Assembly (NCBI RefSeq): GCF_030272615.1
Contig: NC_081415.1
Location: 629,527,240 to 629,589,239 of the forward strand
Direction: 5' to 3'
From: Cryptomeria japonica
Taxonomy: Eukaryota; Streptophyta; Pinopsida; Cupressales; Cupressaceae
Length of the DNA: 62,000 bases
The translations under genes were made by a program, and so were the position numbers. Below the pieces are notes generated by a model. It searched no databases, was not told the DNA's origin, and saw nothing but the letters and a program-made list of their open reading frames with translations. Below are positions 1 through 11,514 of the stretch, piece by piece (position 1 is the first letter of the stretch; the number at the start of each line of letters is the position of its first letter).

Positions 1-1815
1 AATAAATAAAAATGCAATCTATGGCAAGAGTGCAATCTATGTTTTTGGTTGTTTTTTCAAGATTTTGAAAAACTCATGAATGCAATTCTAAGAAATGAGA
101 CCCTTAGGAAATTGAAATGATGTCTAGACCTCAAAGGACAAAAGGACCAAGTGACAAAAGGACAAAATGACAATGTCTCCCCTATATGCTTGGATACTAA
201 GCTAGGTTTGACCAAATGACATTGATGACAAAAAGACAAAAGTTTGATAAGGTCTAGACTTCCTAACAATGACTTAGGGTTTATTCAAAGATTTGGATTA
301 CTCAAGTATGACAAAAACTAGTTTTGACACTATATGCAAAGGGACAATTACTATGCAAATGACCCTAATATGATATGATAATGACCTTAGCTTAATGAAG
401 AAACCTAGGGTATGCAACTGCAAATGTATGACAATGTCAACCTAAGTTTGAATTATGAAATGGTATTACTCTAATGCAAGAGGACACATGCAAATGGATG
501 ACCCTTATTGATATGCAAAGGAGTATGACCTAGGTGAAACTTAACCTTGGTAGTTGACAGTGAACTTTGCAAAATGCAACCTAGGATGAACCTAAATCTA
601 AGTGACATGAATGTTGAGACAAGATTTTGAACAATGTTTGACAACCATGTTTGAAGATGTTTTTGAATTTTGTTGGATGAATGTCTCTTGTGTTTAACCT
701 TGTTTTGAATCAATTTGTCTTGTTTTTGGGATGAGATGCAATTCAACTTTTGACAAGTAAAGAAGAAAAGATATTTTAACATAGACTCAAGACAATCATG
801 CTCATTCACACATTTCTTATGGTAGGCAAGGACAGTAGGTACTTGAGAGGTAGACTTGTTATGAGATTCAAGGAGAATACATAGATGCTTGACCCCACGG
901 GCTCCCCTCCACGACACTCACTTCTCAGGGCAGCCAAGCATCAGTCCCCATGGAAATCTCCCCATGGCGAACTTAGTATCTCTTCCAAGTATCCAAACTT
1001 GTCCTTCTCAAGCAACTAGAAGGATTTTTGGCCTCTAAATACAAGGTGTTTAGTAAGGATTTCTATTAAGCGTTACTCCTTGGTGTCGCACAAGCATGAC
1101 TGAGACATTAAGCCCACCAAGATACCAAACAAATGTAGTCACGCAAGCATGATTTAGACCGGGAGGTCCTACTTAGATGTTGATATGAGAAAGAGTTCAA
1201 GGGTCATGACTTCCCAAATAACTACAATTCCCACGTAACCCTTCCTTCAAAGCTTTCGCCCATCAGGTATTTCTTTATAGTGAGTTAGAATGCCAAGGTA
1301 TTCTAGCCGTACTCACTTTGGGTCGTTCCCTTCTCATGATTATCACTTGCTTGCAAAAGCAAATGGTCGGGAAGGCAAGCCCTCTAAAGGTGACACACAA
1401 TCAAAAACATGAGCATGGTATTGAAGATCTGGATTTCTGATCACCCTAAGAAGGATGAGAGCATACTCTCCTACTCCAATGTCAAAATCAAAAATCAAAG
1501 CAAACATACATTCATTCCATCCTATTTAGAAATCATACTAGGTGCCTAAACATTAATTGTAAACACAAAGTTTAGTTGTAGTCCAAGGCAACCTGCAAAA
1601 CCCAAGTCAGAAGTTTGATATGTTTAGTCTTTGACTATCAAACCTGCATAAAACGTGTTAGTAGTTTCATTTGTTGTCTTTGTCATGCGTATGCCAAGAT
1701 GCTGCACAAAGAATTAGTCCCATAAAACCAAAAAGCAGAAACAGAATACAAAACAAATCAATTTGCAAGTAAAAACACTGCTTTTTTTTTTACCTTTGTT
1801 TCTGGCCTTACACAG

Positions 1816-2010
1816 GCACAGAATGCATGACACAACAGGCGCAGGATTGCCTACACAAGCGCAAAAGTACTCACATAGGTGCAGGATTGCCCACACAGGC
1901 ACAAAAGTACTCACACAGGCGCATGATGCATTACACAGGTGCAGAATGCATGACACAAGCGCAGAAGTACTCACATAGGCGTAGGTTGCATTACACAGGC
2001 ATAGAAGTTC
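1816..2010 (-). repeat. 20-bp tandem repeat in retroelement leader
   Basis: Roughly nine and a half units with an almost exact 20-bp period: unit starts at 1839, 1859, 1879, 1899, 1919, 1939, 1959, 1979 and 1999, preceded by one 23-bp unit at 1816. Units begin GCGCA, GTGCA or GCACA and end ACACAG or ACATAG. Two unit types mix: one with AAAAGTACTC or AGAAGTACTC in the middle, one with GATTGC or ATGCAT. The array lies about 100 bp inside the PBS-like site, so it would be in the 5' leader of the element RNA. Confidence 0.8.
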
Positions 2011-2098
2011 CCAAAAAACACTGCACTACCCTGTTTCTTGGGTTTTTGACCTACAAATCAACTCAAAAGCACTCAAAAGCATGATTAGGGGGTTAGTT

Positions 2099-2115
2099 CA
2101 CGTCAGGTTCACTAA
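2099..2115 (-). promoter_or_regulatory. Primer-binding-site-like sequence
   Basis: Minus strand reads TTAGTGAACCTGACGTG directly after the LTR end. Element G has TGGTGAACTCGACGTC at the equivalent place (50775-50790), so the two probably use the same primer tRNA. I do not name the tRNA. Confidence 0.45.
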
Positions 2116-2119
2116 TTAA

Positions 2120-3407
2120 TGTAGCATAAGAATTTGGAAATCATCACAAACAAATCAAAATACTAATCTAGCTCAATCATGAAAGCTCAAATGCAATGAT
2201 CAATCCTAATTACACTCAATAAAGACATGAAAGCAAAACATTCAAGATTAAAAGCTAAGTAAACCAAATGCAGATCTGAATATCTCCTTCATGTGGCTCC
2301 ATTGTCCTTCTTTCTTCTTCAAATAGCTTTTGTTTGTGGATCTCACCTTCAAGTGCATAAACCTAATGTGAAAGCAAGATTGACAATTAGCACAAGAGTA
2401 CTCAAAGCGTGATTGATTCGACAAAGTGATTAGTCTTGATTGAAGAAATTCATCCAATTTATAGATAAATTGGAGAAAAAATAAGATTAGCATGAAATTG
2501 ATATTAGAGGCAATTGATTTCAAAAATGGCAAAATTGAGTTGATGGAAGAAGGTTATGACACCTTCTATGTCATGAATTATGACATATTGCCAATGCAAA
2601 GGCTAGAGGACTAGAAGCTTATGACATCTTGCTATGTCAAAAGTATGATGCATGAGAAATTCATGCTTCCACCAAAGCACAAAAATAGGGAGAACTAGAG
2701 AAAAATTAATTAGGTGGAAATTAAATTTGACAAATTAGAAAATAGGTGGAAATTAGGAATTAAGTGATTTAATTAACAATTTTTCATTCATTAATTAATT
2801 CACAAAAAGAGGAGGAATTAATTAGCCAATTAAACAAACATTTAATTGTGACAAGAAGACTTAGGATAAATAAATAAATCATTTATCCTAAAGAGAAAAT
2901 GGAGAGAAAATGACAAACAAGGTTAAATGAATAAATCATGAAACCTTAGAAGATAAATTAGAAATGCAAGGATGACAATTAGGTCTTGATGTAAGATTGA
3001 TTTGATGTCGATTAGATCATGATTTTGAATTGATTTGATTGATAAACAATTGAGATTGATTGACAAATTGACCAATATTGATAAAGAGACCAAATTGATA
3101 TGCGCCAATTGACATGATTGAAGAGGACAAGGATCGATGATGAATCGATCGTAAAACGACGAGATTGACAAGGATGAGGATTGATGACAAATCGATCTCA
3201 AAATGATAAGATTGATAAGAGGACAAAACCCTAATTCAAAACCGATAAAAATGAGGAATGCAGAAGAAGGACTCGATGCTCGCAAATGATAAAGACCAAG
3301 TACGCAACATAGAAGAAATGTTAATGCGATGCAAAAACCTAAAATAAGGCAATGCGTAAATGTTAAAGTACGATTCCGCAAGCGTTGACCATTTTTAGGT
3401 GTCTACA
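2120..3407 (-). repeat. 5' LTR of the left-edge gypsy-like element
   Basis: About 1.29 kb. On the minus strand it begins TGTAGACACC (at 3407) and ends GCTACA (at 2120), giving TG...CA ends. The lower boundary was chosen because a PBS-like sequence follows immediately. A minus-strand TATA box (TATAAAT, 2457-2463) lies about 940 bp into the LTR, in the same local context (CTATAAATTGG) as the TATA box of the solo LTR at 45429-46405, which has the same start. No second copy of this LTR is in the window. Confidence 0.6.
2457..2463 (-). promoter_or_regulatory. TATA box in LTR
   Basis: Reads TATAAAT on the minus strand inside CTATAAATTGG. The same ten-base context occurs in the solo LTR at 46018-46028, so it is probably the U3 core promoter of this LTR family. 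Confidence 0.5.
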
Positions 3408-4161
3408 CTTGTATCAAAAGGATTTGTGGTGGCCATTGGAAGGAAAGGCAAAGAAAGTGACCACAATGTCAGATGAAGAAAGGGACATTTTAGATAGAAA
3501 GGCATTGGGATCCATTCGATTGTGCCTTGCACCGTCTATAGTATTCAATATTGCAGAAGCAAAAACGACTGTAGATTTGATGGCGACATTGGCTAAGTTG
3601 TATGAGAAACCCTCGGCTTCGAATAAGGTATTTCTTATGAAGTGTTCGTTTAATTTGAAAATGAGTGACGGAGGATCTGTAGCGGAGCACTTAAATGAAT
3701 TTAATACAATTACTAGTCAATTGTCTTTGGTAAAAATTACCTTTGCAGAAGAGGTTAGGGCTCTCTTGATTTTATGTTCTTTGCCAGAAAGTTGGAATAG
3801 CTTGGTTATGGCTGTAAGTAACTCTGTCTCTAGTAAAAATACTTTGGTATTTGATGATATTGTTGGTGTTATCCTAAGCGAGAAAATGCGAAGAAAAAGC
3901 ACAGGTGAGACTTCAACATCATCAAGTAGTGTTTTGAATGTGGAGAACATAGGAAGATCAAAGGAAAGAGGAAAAGGACCGTGGAATGAGAAGTCACGAG
4001 GGAAGTCAAAGAAAGGACGCTCTCAATCGAGAGGAAAGAAAGATTGCTGGTACTACGAAAAGCCTAGTCATCTAAAGAAAGACTGTTGGTCTCCAAAAAA
4101 CAAAGGAGACAAAAATGAAAATGATAGTAAGGAAGCTAATATTGCAAGTAATACTTTATAA
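3408..4161 (+). pseudogene. gag: Copia-1 Gag (5' truncated by insertion)
   Basis: The capsid/nucleocapsid region of a copia polyprotein. The visible part starts inside the N-terminal DUF4219/UBN2-type region (LYQKDLWWPLEGK), continues through the conserved block around LYEKPSASNKVFLMK and HLNEFNTITSQL, a basic Ser/Lys/Arg-rich linker, and a CCHC-type knuckle (CWYYEKPSHLKKDC). The second Cys of that knuckle is Tyr, so the zinc site is damaged. The frame closes at TAA 4159-4161, but protease homology continues in the same frame immediately after, so this stop is probably a mutation inside an original gag-pol frame. The N-terminus is missing because the gypsy-like LTR ends at 3407. Confidence 0.85.
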
Positions 4162-7100
4162 GATGCTTTAATATTATGTTTGGATAACGATAATGATTCT
4201 TGGGTAATAGATTATGGGGCTTCATTTCATGCTACACCCCATAGAAAATATTTTCTAGATTATGTTCAAGGTGATTTTGGACAGGTATATTTGGGTGATG
4301 ATGACCCCTATCAAATTGTTGGAAAAGGAAAGATAAAGATCAAGTTGTAGAATGGAAATGATTGGTTTCTGTAGGAGGTAAGACATGTTCCTAACATAAG
4401 AAGAAATTTAATTTCTGCAGGGCAACTAGGTAGTGAAGGTTGCATAGTTACCTTCTCAGATAGTATCTGGAAGGTCACTAAAGGATCATTAGTAGTAGCT
4501 AAAGGTGTGAAGGTAGGCACATTATATTTGTGTACTGGTAACACTTACTCTACCTTAGCTGCTACAGATAAAGTTACTGTAGGGACAACAACAATAGATG
4601 TTGCAAGAATAGATTCGATAATGTGGCACCATAGGCTTGGGCACATGAGTGAGAAAGGGATGAAAATCCTTCACTCCAAAAATGTATTTCTAGGACTAAA
4701 GAAGATTGATTTAGAGTTCTGTGAAAACTGTGTTTATGGCAAACAAAAGAGGGTCAGATTTCTCAAGGTTGGGAAATAGAAGAAGAGTGAGAAGTTAGAG
4801 CTTGTGCATTCAGATGTATGGGGACCGACTCAGGTATCATCTCTTGGTGGCTCTTGTTATTATGTTATTTTTATTGATGACTCAACCAGAAAAACATGGG
4901 TATATTTCCTAAAACAAAAATCAGATATTTTTGAAACTTTTAAGAAATGGAAAGCTTTGGTTGAGAATGAGACAAGAAAAAAGTTGAAGTGTCTCATATT
5001 GGATAATGGAGGCAATTATTGTAGCAAAGTATTTGAAGATTATTGCTTCTTAAATGGGATTCGAAAGAAGAAGATAGTTCCAGGAACTCCACAGGAAAAT
5101 GGTGTGTCAGAGAGAGTGAATAGGACTATCATGGAACGCGCGAGGAGCATGAGATTGCATGCTAGATTGCCCTTACATTTTTGGGTAGATGCTATACATA
5201 TTGCTATCTATTTGATAAATAGAGGACTTTCAACCCCTTTGGATGGTGGTATTCCATTGGAGGCATAGACTTTTAAAAAGGTAAATTATTCTTTTCTGAA
5301 AACTTTTGGTTGTGAAGCTTTTGTCCATGTTGATAAAGAAAACAGAACTAAGCTTGATGCTAAATCTCAGAAATGTACCTTCATTGGATATGGGATAGAT
5401 GAATATGGCTATCGGTTATGGGATTTTGAAAATAAGAAAATAATTAGAAGTAGAGATGTTATATTCAATGAGAAGGTGATGTATAAAGAACAGATGTAGG
5501 GAAAGAAGCATGAACATGACAAAAAAAGAATATGTGGTTTTGGATGAGATTCCTGAAAATGAAATGCCACAGGTACCTGATGCTCAACAACAACAAATTG
5601 TCCCACAAACTCCTGCAAGTGTTAGACGTTCTACGAGGTCAAGTAGACCCCTTGAAATATTTTCTCCTTCTTTGTATTCTATATTATTAACTGATTCTGG
5701 TGAACCAGAAGAATATGAAGAAGCAATGCAGGTGGATGCCAAACAACAGTGGGAGCTACGAATGAAAGAGGAGATGGACTCCTTGATGAAAAATAAGACT
5801 TGGGACTTAGTCCCTTTACCTGCAGAAAAAAGAGCCTTGCCTAACAAATGGGTTTATCGGCTGAAGGAGGAGGAAGGAGGTCAGAAAAGATATAAGGCCA
5901 GACTTGTGGTAAAAGGTTTTGCACAGAAAAAGAGTATAGATTATGATGAAATATTTTTTCCATTTGTAAAAATGACTTCAATTAGAACTATACTTAGTCT
6001 TGTGGCTGCAGATGATTTATATCTTGAACAATTAGATGTCAAAACAACTTTTCTCCATGGAGATTTGGAGAAGGAAATTTACATGTTGCAACCACAGGGA
6101 TATGAGGTGAAAGGTAAGGAGAACTTGGTGTGCCGGTTGAAGAAAAGTTTGTATGGCCTAAAGCAAGCACCCCGACAATGGTATTTAGAATTTGATAGTT
6201 TCATGGCTAAACATGGTTATCATAGATGTCATTCTGATCATTGTGTATATTTTAAAAGATTGGATAATGGCAGTTATATTATCCTGTTGCTTTATGTTGA
6301 TGACATGCTTGTTGCTGGGTCTAACATGCAATACATAAATGATCTTAAATAGAAATTAGCTAGCTCATTTGCTATGAAGGATTTGGGTGCAGCTAATTAA
6401 ATTATCGGTATGAGGATTACATTGGACAGGAAAAATAGAACCTTGAATTTGTCCCAAACTAAGTATATAAAGAAGATGTTGAAAAGATTTAACATGCAAG
6501 ATGCAAAAACAGTTAGTACACCTTTGGCTAGTCATTTCAAATTGACTGAGGAGATGTGCGCAAAGGCACATGAAGAGGTAAAGAAAATGTCTAACATCTT
6601 GTATTCATCAGCTGTTGGCAGTCTGATGTATGCAATGGTATGCACAAGGCCAGATATTGCACATGTAGTGGGAGTTGTGAGCAGGTTTATGAGTAATCCA
6701 GGTATGGAACATTGGAATGCTGTGAAATAGATTCTTTGGTATTTGAAAGGAACTACTACGAAGGCATTATGTTTCACAGGATCTAATGCTACTCTGAGTG
6801 GATTTGTTGACTCTGATCTGGCAGGCGATATTGATTCATGAAGGAGTACTATAGGGTATGTTTTTACTATAGGGAGAACTGCAGTTAGTTGGATTTCTAG
6901 GCTGCAAAAGGTTGTTGCACTTTCAACCACTGAAGCTGAGTATGTTGCTGCTACAGAAACTAGCAAGGAGATGATTTGGTTACAATGTTTTCTGGAGGAA
7001 TTGGGTCAGACATAAGAGGATCACCCATTGTATACCAATAGCCAGAGTGCCATTCATCTTGTGAAGAACTCTTCTTTTCATTCAAGGACAAAGCACATTT

Positions 7101-7255
7101 AGCTCAGGTACCACTTCATCTAGACTGTTTTGGAGGAGGGTCAGTTATAGCTTGAGAAGATTCACACAAGTGAGAATATTGCTGATATGTTCACGAAGGA
7201 AGTTCCACATGAGAAGCTGATTTCTTCATCAGTTTTTGTTGGTCTTCTTGATTGA
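4162..7255 (+). pseudogene. pol: Copia-1 Pol: protease, integrase, RT, RNase H (broken)
   Basis: Enzymes that process the polyprotein, copy the RNA and insert the cDNA. Protease lies near 4198-4500 (IDYGASFHATP; the DSG active site has become DYG). Integrase covers about 4620-5270, with the HHCC zinc region (HHRLGH...CENC) and the D, D and E catalytic residues in HSDVWG, LDNGGN and QENGVSERVNRT. RT lies at about 5720-6350, with LLYVDDMLVAG intact. RNase H lies at about 6780-7100 (STTEAEYVAATE). In-frame stops include 4348, 4372, 4777, 5266, 5497, 6350, 6398, 6728 and 6838. A frame change occurs near the A7 run at about 5520-5527. The final stop TGA is at 7253-7255. It cannot make a complete polyprotein. 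Confidence 0.88.
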
Positions 7256-7340
7256 TAATTGTGGAATTTATACCAGTCAAGTCCAAGTGTTTTATCTAGC
7301 GGATGCTGCATGTACAGTGGTGTCGTCTAGTTTCGGTCTC

Positions 7341-7391
7341 CAAGTGGGAGATTGTTTGGTGTGGAGCCTAATCAGTCTCCAAGTGGGAGAT
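7341..7391 (+). other. Duplicated polypurine tract of copia-1
   Basis: CAAGTGGGAGATTGTT, the usual plant copia PPT core, occurs twice, at 7341-7356 and 7380-7395, exactly 39 bp apart. The second copy directly abuts the 3' LTR, which starts with TGTTGATATG at 7392, so it is the functional candidate for plus-strand priming. The first lies in the gap after pol. Confidence 0.75.
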
Positions 7392-7841
7392 TGTTGATAT
7401 GTGGTGACTGATCAAAAAAGTACTATACACTCAGCACATATCTTCGTTGGGGTCTAGGGTCGGGCCGAGCCCCGGGAAAGCGAGTGAAGCTTGCTGCGAG
7501 GGTTTGGGGGTGGCATCCCGCGAGAATTTTTTTTTTTGCCAATTTTTTGTTGATGAAAACTGACATTGTAATAAAACCCTAAAAAGGCACTTTGTTTGTT
7601 TCCCTAAAAACACATGTTATAAGCAGCTGGGATGCTTAAGGAATTGTAAGGTTGATGTACTATTTTTGCTAGATAATAAGAAAGATTGGATGACTGTGTA
7701 TGGTGGACATAACCCATTCTGGGTGAACCATGTTAAATCTCTATGTTATCTATGTCCTATTTTATTTCTTTATCTTTTGTATTTAAATCTGCATATAATT
7801 GTTAGTTCATATTTGCTTCAGATTTGCTTGAAACCCTAACA
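7392..7841 (+). repeat. Copia-1 3' LTR
   Basis: 450 bp with matched short inverted ends TGTT...AACA. The start is set by the adjoining PPT; the end (CCCTAACA) is set by the point where minus-strand copia-2 RT homology begins. No partner LTR is in the window. Confidence 0.85.
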
Positions 7842-8388
7842 TGAATAACATATCATTAACATATAATGCAATGTACATGAAATGATCACCATTAAATTTA
7901 TAATAAACACAATGATCTGATTTAAAACGCTTAAATCCCAAACTCAAAACATATGTATCAAATTTTGGGTACCACATCCTAGGACTCTGTTTGAGTCCAT
8001 ACAAATATTTCTTCAATTTGCAGACCAAATTACTTTTACCTTTAACCACATAGTGCTCTGGTTGTGTCATATAGATATCCTCCTCCAAATCACCATGAAG
8101 GAAAGTAGTTTTCACATCCATTTTCTCAACCTCTAAATCATAAGCAACAACAATAGAAGTCAAAAATCTAATGGATGTCATTTTTGTAATAGGAGAGAAT
8201 ATCTCACCATAATCAACACCCTCAACCTGAGAGTAGCCTTTTGCAATGAACCTTGCTTTATACTTCTCAATGCTTCCATTTGAACCAATCCTTTTTTTGA
8301 AAACCCATTTGCAACCAACAAGCTTCCATCCTTCAGGCAATGGTACAAGATCCCATGTATCATTCTTTTTCAAACCTTCCATTTCTTC
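7842..8388 (-). pseudogene. pol: Copia-2 Pol fragment: reverse transcriptase
   Basis: N-terminal two-thirds of a copia RT. Visible blocks are NDTWDLVPLPEGWKLVGCKW, KARFIAKGYSQVEGVDY, DVKTTFLHGDLEEDIYMTQP, LKKYLYGLKQSPRMWY and SDHCVYYK. The catalytic YVDD box reads YVND, so the second Asp pair is damaged (D to N). The open frame is long (about 180 codons), but homology ends abruptly at 7842 where the copia-1 LTR starts; the last dozen residues of the open frame are LTR sequence. At the other end it stops at 8388, the edge of the Tat composite, within the block that continues at 40085. Confidence 0.88.
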
Positions 8389-11300
8389 TAATAGTCTTGA
8401 AAATGACTATGCAAAAATGTGGTATTCTTGACACAATTTTGGTCATTCTAAATCACTGTTACTCTCTATTTTTTATCTCTGGGTTTAGGGTTTTCAAGTT
8501 TTTATGTTCCCGGATGAGAGCTTTTTTTTTAAAACCCAAACCTGTTATAAACTCCCGGTACCTTTTTTATTTTAAGCATGAGGGTTTGTTCCATCGTCAA
8601 AAGGGGACCGCGTTCTTTTCCTAGGTGTTATCTTGTACTGACATTTCTATGCCTTTTGTGTTATGGTCAGACCCCCCTCTTTATGTTTCTATGGGTTTTC
8701 ATTTTCCCTAAGTCCGACTTTGATATTTTGGCTTATATCTCCATGATTAAATACCGAGCAACTAAAGGTCACATGAATTTGCACGTGTTTTGAATAGATG
8801 GAGATGTTATGACCCAAGCAAAAAAGATGCTTGAAGGATAACAAGTATTGGGTGGAATTTGTAAGATGCACATAATGAACAAGCAAATCCGACAGTCCTC
8901 AAATTCTCATGATGAAAGATATAGGGATATTAAGGACTGCAACATCACGAAATGATGCCAGTGTCCTAGGCGAGTTGAACAAGTTTGATAGCAGAGCAAC
9001 TGACAGATCAGATACTCAAGGATGATTAGGCAGTGCTTTGTCAAGTTGTAACAGGTCCACTTGCTACGTTGGAAGGTCAATATCAGTATTGACTGATGGT
9101 GATCGTGCAATATGTCATGCTGGACAAATCAATCATGGAAACAGAAAAAGTTTTCAAAAGGAAGTGATTAAAACTATTTCATTATTGATCACACGAGAAA
9201 ATAAAGGCATAAGGAAATAGGCCCATCGACATAGAATAAATAGAGACAAGTCAAGACAAGTGGATACCAACCGACTCTCAAAATGCCAATTTGAGAGGTG
9301 TTTTCTTGGGTCGAGTCATATTAGCAGGACAAAGCTGGCAGTACCTAAGGTGGCAACATCTACAATTTTTCATTGCCACCTCAGAAAGAAATCAAGATCC
9401 TCAGAGAGATGAAAGGGATAAGGATGATTTATGAGCTAGAAGCGAGGTGATCAAGCCCCTATCAATAGGATGTGTATTGTCAGAGATTCTCACACTGAGG
9501 CAAAAAATCAAGAAATTAGGAACAAAATCGTTCATGTAAGGTGAATTTGGTCAGAAGGCAATGAATTGACAGTTTGAGTTTGACAATGTTCTTGACTCGA
9601 TGAATATGATTTTCTAAATCCATTTGTTGGCAGAATGAGTAGAAAAGCATTGAAATGATGATTTTTCCAATGCATGAACACCACCAAGAGAGGTGTTTTC
9701 ATTATAAATACGGTTGTGTGGTGTCTTTAATTGGTAGAAAGAACAGAGAATTCATTATCTTCTCTGAAGGTTTTGAACAGGATGAAATTGATCTTTGAGC
9801 AATATCATGCCAGGAGTTACATTGAGCTCTGTGACACGGGATGAATTTCCTATGGGAATGGGTATGCTTATATTCAATGGAGATTTAGAAATGGGGAGGA
9901 TAGTCGATGGAGACTTGAAACTAGTTTCTTATAAGAACAAGTCCTGCAGGAATCATCCTTCATCTCTCCTCTGTCACTCATTGGTAGAGGGCTAAAGATG
10001 AAACCATACAAAGGAAAACAAGAAGAACAAGGTTGGGATTGGGGCGGCAACCGATCATCTCAGCATGGGCATGGAAGGTGAAATGCCTTCCCTTTACTTT
10101 ATATTCCTCTATGAGCTCCTTTTCAAATTTTCTGTAATACTGGGCATGAAGGTTGAAGCTCCTTTAGTTTAGGGGTGACTTTACTTCTTCTCAGGATCTA
10201 ATTCCCCTTCCCAAAGGGGAGTTCTCTGCAGAACAAAGATGGTGCATCTCACAATCCATTTGGAAGCGTCTGAAGTGATAATGGCATGACTCAAAAGATT
10301 TTTGTTTCTACCAAAATGCAGTTAGGAATTTTAGTTCTACTTCATCACGACTGCGAGCATGGACAATTTTTTGCGAGAATGTGAAGAATATTTTGTAACA
10401 AAGTAATGAGAGATCCTATAAGCTTGTGACAGATGTCTCCTCTAGCCTGAATATTGTTTCCCCCTTGTTTCTATAAAAGAGAAATCAGAGCCATGAGATA
10501 GAAGTCATGAAATTTGGTCTAGAAGTTTGGATCCAAATCCTTGGTCATGTATAGTAGGTCTAGGTGAAATGAGTATGCTTTAATGGGAATTTACAGAGCA
10601 AATAAAATGGGTTTTGTGTCTTAGTTTGTTGCAGGTTCTTGAAGGAGTTAAATGTAATAGAATTTGTAATAGAAAATAGCTTATGAAATGAGTGAAAGTA
10701 TTGTCCAAAACCATTTTCTCCAATGTGTGACTCTGCTATATTCTTGAATGAGTAAGATCAAGGGTTTTTCTCATTCGTTGCATTATTCTGATGCAAGTTT
10801 CTTCTATCTTACAGTGTGACCTAAGGGGTCGATTAAATTGCTTAGATAAGATTTGTAGACTAATGGGGCTTATACAAGAATTCTGATAAGTATTTTGAGT
10901 TGGGATAGATAGATGTGATACATTGTAAGGCAGTTTTATCTTGAGGTCTTTAGCTTTTAGATTAAGGTTTCTGTTGCATTTTTATCTTGCATTTTGCAAT
11001 TTCAGTTTCTCAATGGATAAGACACTGATCACTGCTTACAGTCATTTTTCTATGACATTTATTTACTCATAACTCATCAACAACTTTCTATAGCTTTGAT
11101 AATATCAGAATATCTTTTCATTTTCCATGTATGTTTGTCGAAAAATCATTTCACTCCAAAGCAGGTTGAGGATCACTGAGAGCTAGCCACTCTGTAAGAT
11201 TCTCCCTCTTTATTGAGCCCCCTTTTGGGAGTGAGACCATTTGATTTGTTTTAATGCTGGCTGCAAGTGTGGTTCAGAGATTCTAGAGCATAAAGGGAAC

Positions 11301-11491
11301 ACCCTCCCGGGTTTTGCAGAGCCCGAAGTGTAGACAGATAATAAAAAAATCCTTGTTATATTGTTGGTCCAAGTCCCTTATCCTAAATGGTCTAGAGGTT
11401 GGCCTCTCCATGCATGATTCAAGGGCCTGACTTGGTTTCTGTCCCTTGGGCAATGCAAAAACCCCGCCAAGTGCATTTTGGGGAACCAACA
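8389..11491 (+). repeat. Tat LTR A (outer left)
   Basis: 3,103 bp. It starts TAATAGTCTTG (the second base differs from the TGATAGTCCTA of LTR C) and ends GGGGAACCAACA. It is similar along its length to LTRs B and C, for example the GAGGGTTTGTTCCAT block at 8579, the TATA region at 9703 and the block before the PBS at 11380-11491. The right end is set by the PBS at 11497. Uninterrupted. Confidence 0.85.
9703..9710 (+). promoter_or_regulatory. TATA box, Tat LTR A
   Basis: TATAAATA about 1.3 kb into the LTR, followed by CGGTTGTGTGGTGTC. The same string is kept in LTR B (18392-18399) and LTR C (38302-38309), with the shared downstream AATTGGTAGAAAGAA. Probable core promoter; transcription would start about 30 bp downstream. 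Confidence 0.65.
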
Positions 11492-11496
11492 AAAAA

Positions 11497-11514
11497 TGGT
11501 GACTCTGCTGGGGA
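11497..11514 (+). promoter_or_regulatory. tRNA-Arg primer binding site, Tat unit 1
   Basis: TGGTGACTCTGCTGGGGA, five bases after the LTR end. It is complementary, with few mismatches, to the 3' end of a plant tRNA-Arg (recalled from general knowledge of Ogre elements, not checked here). Unit 2 has the close variant at 33677-33694. Confidence 0.7.

Larger units (their letters stand above)
1..3407 (-). mobile_element. Gypsy-like LTR element, 5' part (continues off the left edge)
   Basis: A minus-strand LTR retroelement whose 5' LTR starts at 3407: read on the minus strand it opens with TGTAGACACCTAAAAATGG, the kind of start seen in many plant gypsy LTRs. It interrupts the gag of copia-1, whose coding sequence resumes at 3408. 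The LTR covers 2120-3407 and a PBS-like site sits just inside it. From there to position 1 I see only leader or internal sequence without convincing coding frames. The short open frames on both strands have no recognisable motif. The TSD cannot be checked because the other end is outside the window. Assignment to gypsy rests on the LTR start and on the PBS-like site shared with element G. Confidence 0.6.
3408..7841 (+). mobile_element. Copia-1: Ty1-copia retrotransposon, 3' two-thirds
   Basis: Plus-strand copia element of the Tnt1/Tork type, holding most of gag, all of pol and the 3' LTR. Domain order is gag, protease, integrase, RT, RNase H, the diagnostic copia order. Its 5' part lies beyond the gypsy-like insertion at 3407, off the window. 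The 3' LTR ends at 7841, and the next base continues an older, oppositely oriented copia RT (copia-2), so copia-1 inserted into copia-2. The expected 5-bp TSD on this side would be TGAAT (7842-7846); the partner side is not visible. Both gag and pol are disabled by many stops and one frameshift. Confidence 0.85.

Noticed and set aside
1816-2010. Regular repeats considered as a CRISPR array
   Set aside because: Units are directly adjacent 20-bp tandem copies without spacers, inside a plant retroelement.
2923-3381. A 152-codon minus-strand open frame
   Set aside because: It lies wholly in an LTR, is low in complexity (Ile, Leu, Ser, His), and has no recognisable motif.
8470-8495. GGGTTTAGGGTTTT considered as an interstitial telomere tract
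   Set aside because: Only one or two TTTAGGG-like units, present at the same place in all three Tat LTRs; ordinary LTR sequence.
9807-9995. A 62-codon open frame downstream of the TATA box in Tat LTR A, with an equal-length counterpart in LTR B (18497-18685)
   Set aside because: About a third of the residues differ between the copies, and LTR C has lost the ATG and carries a deletion. This looks like chance openness in related DNA, not a conserved protein.
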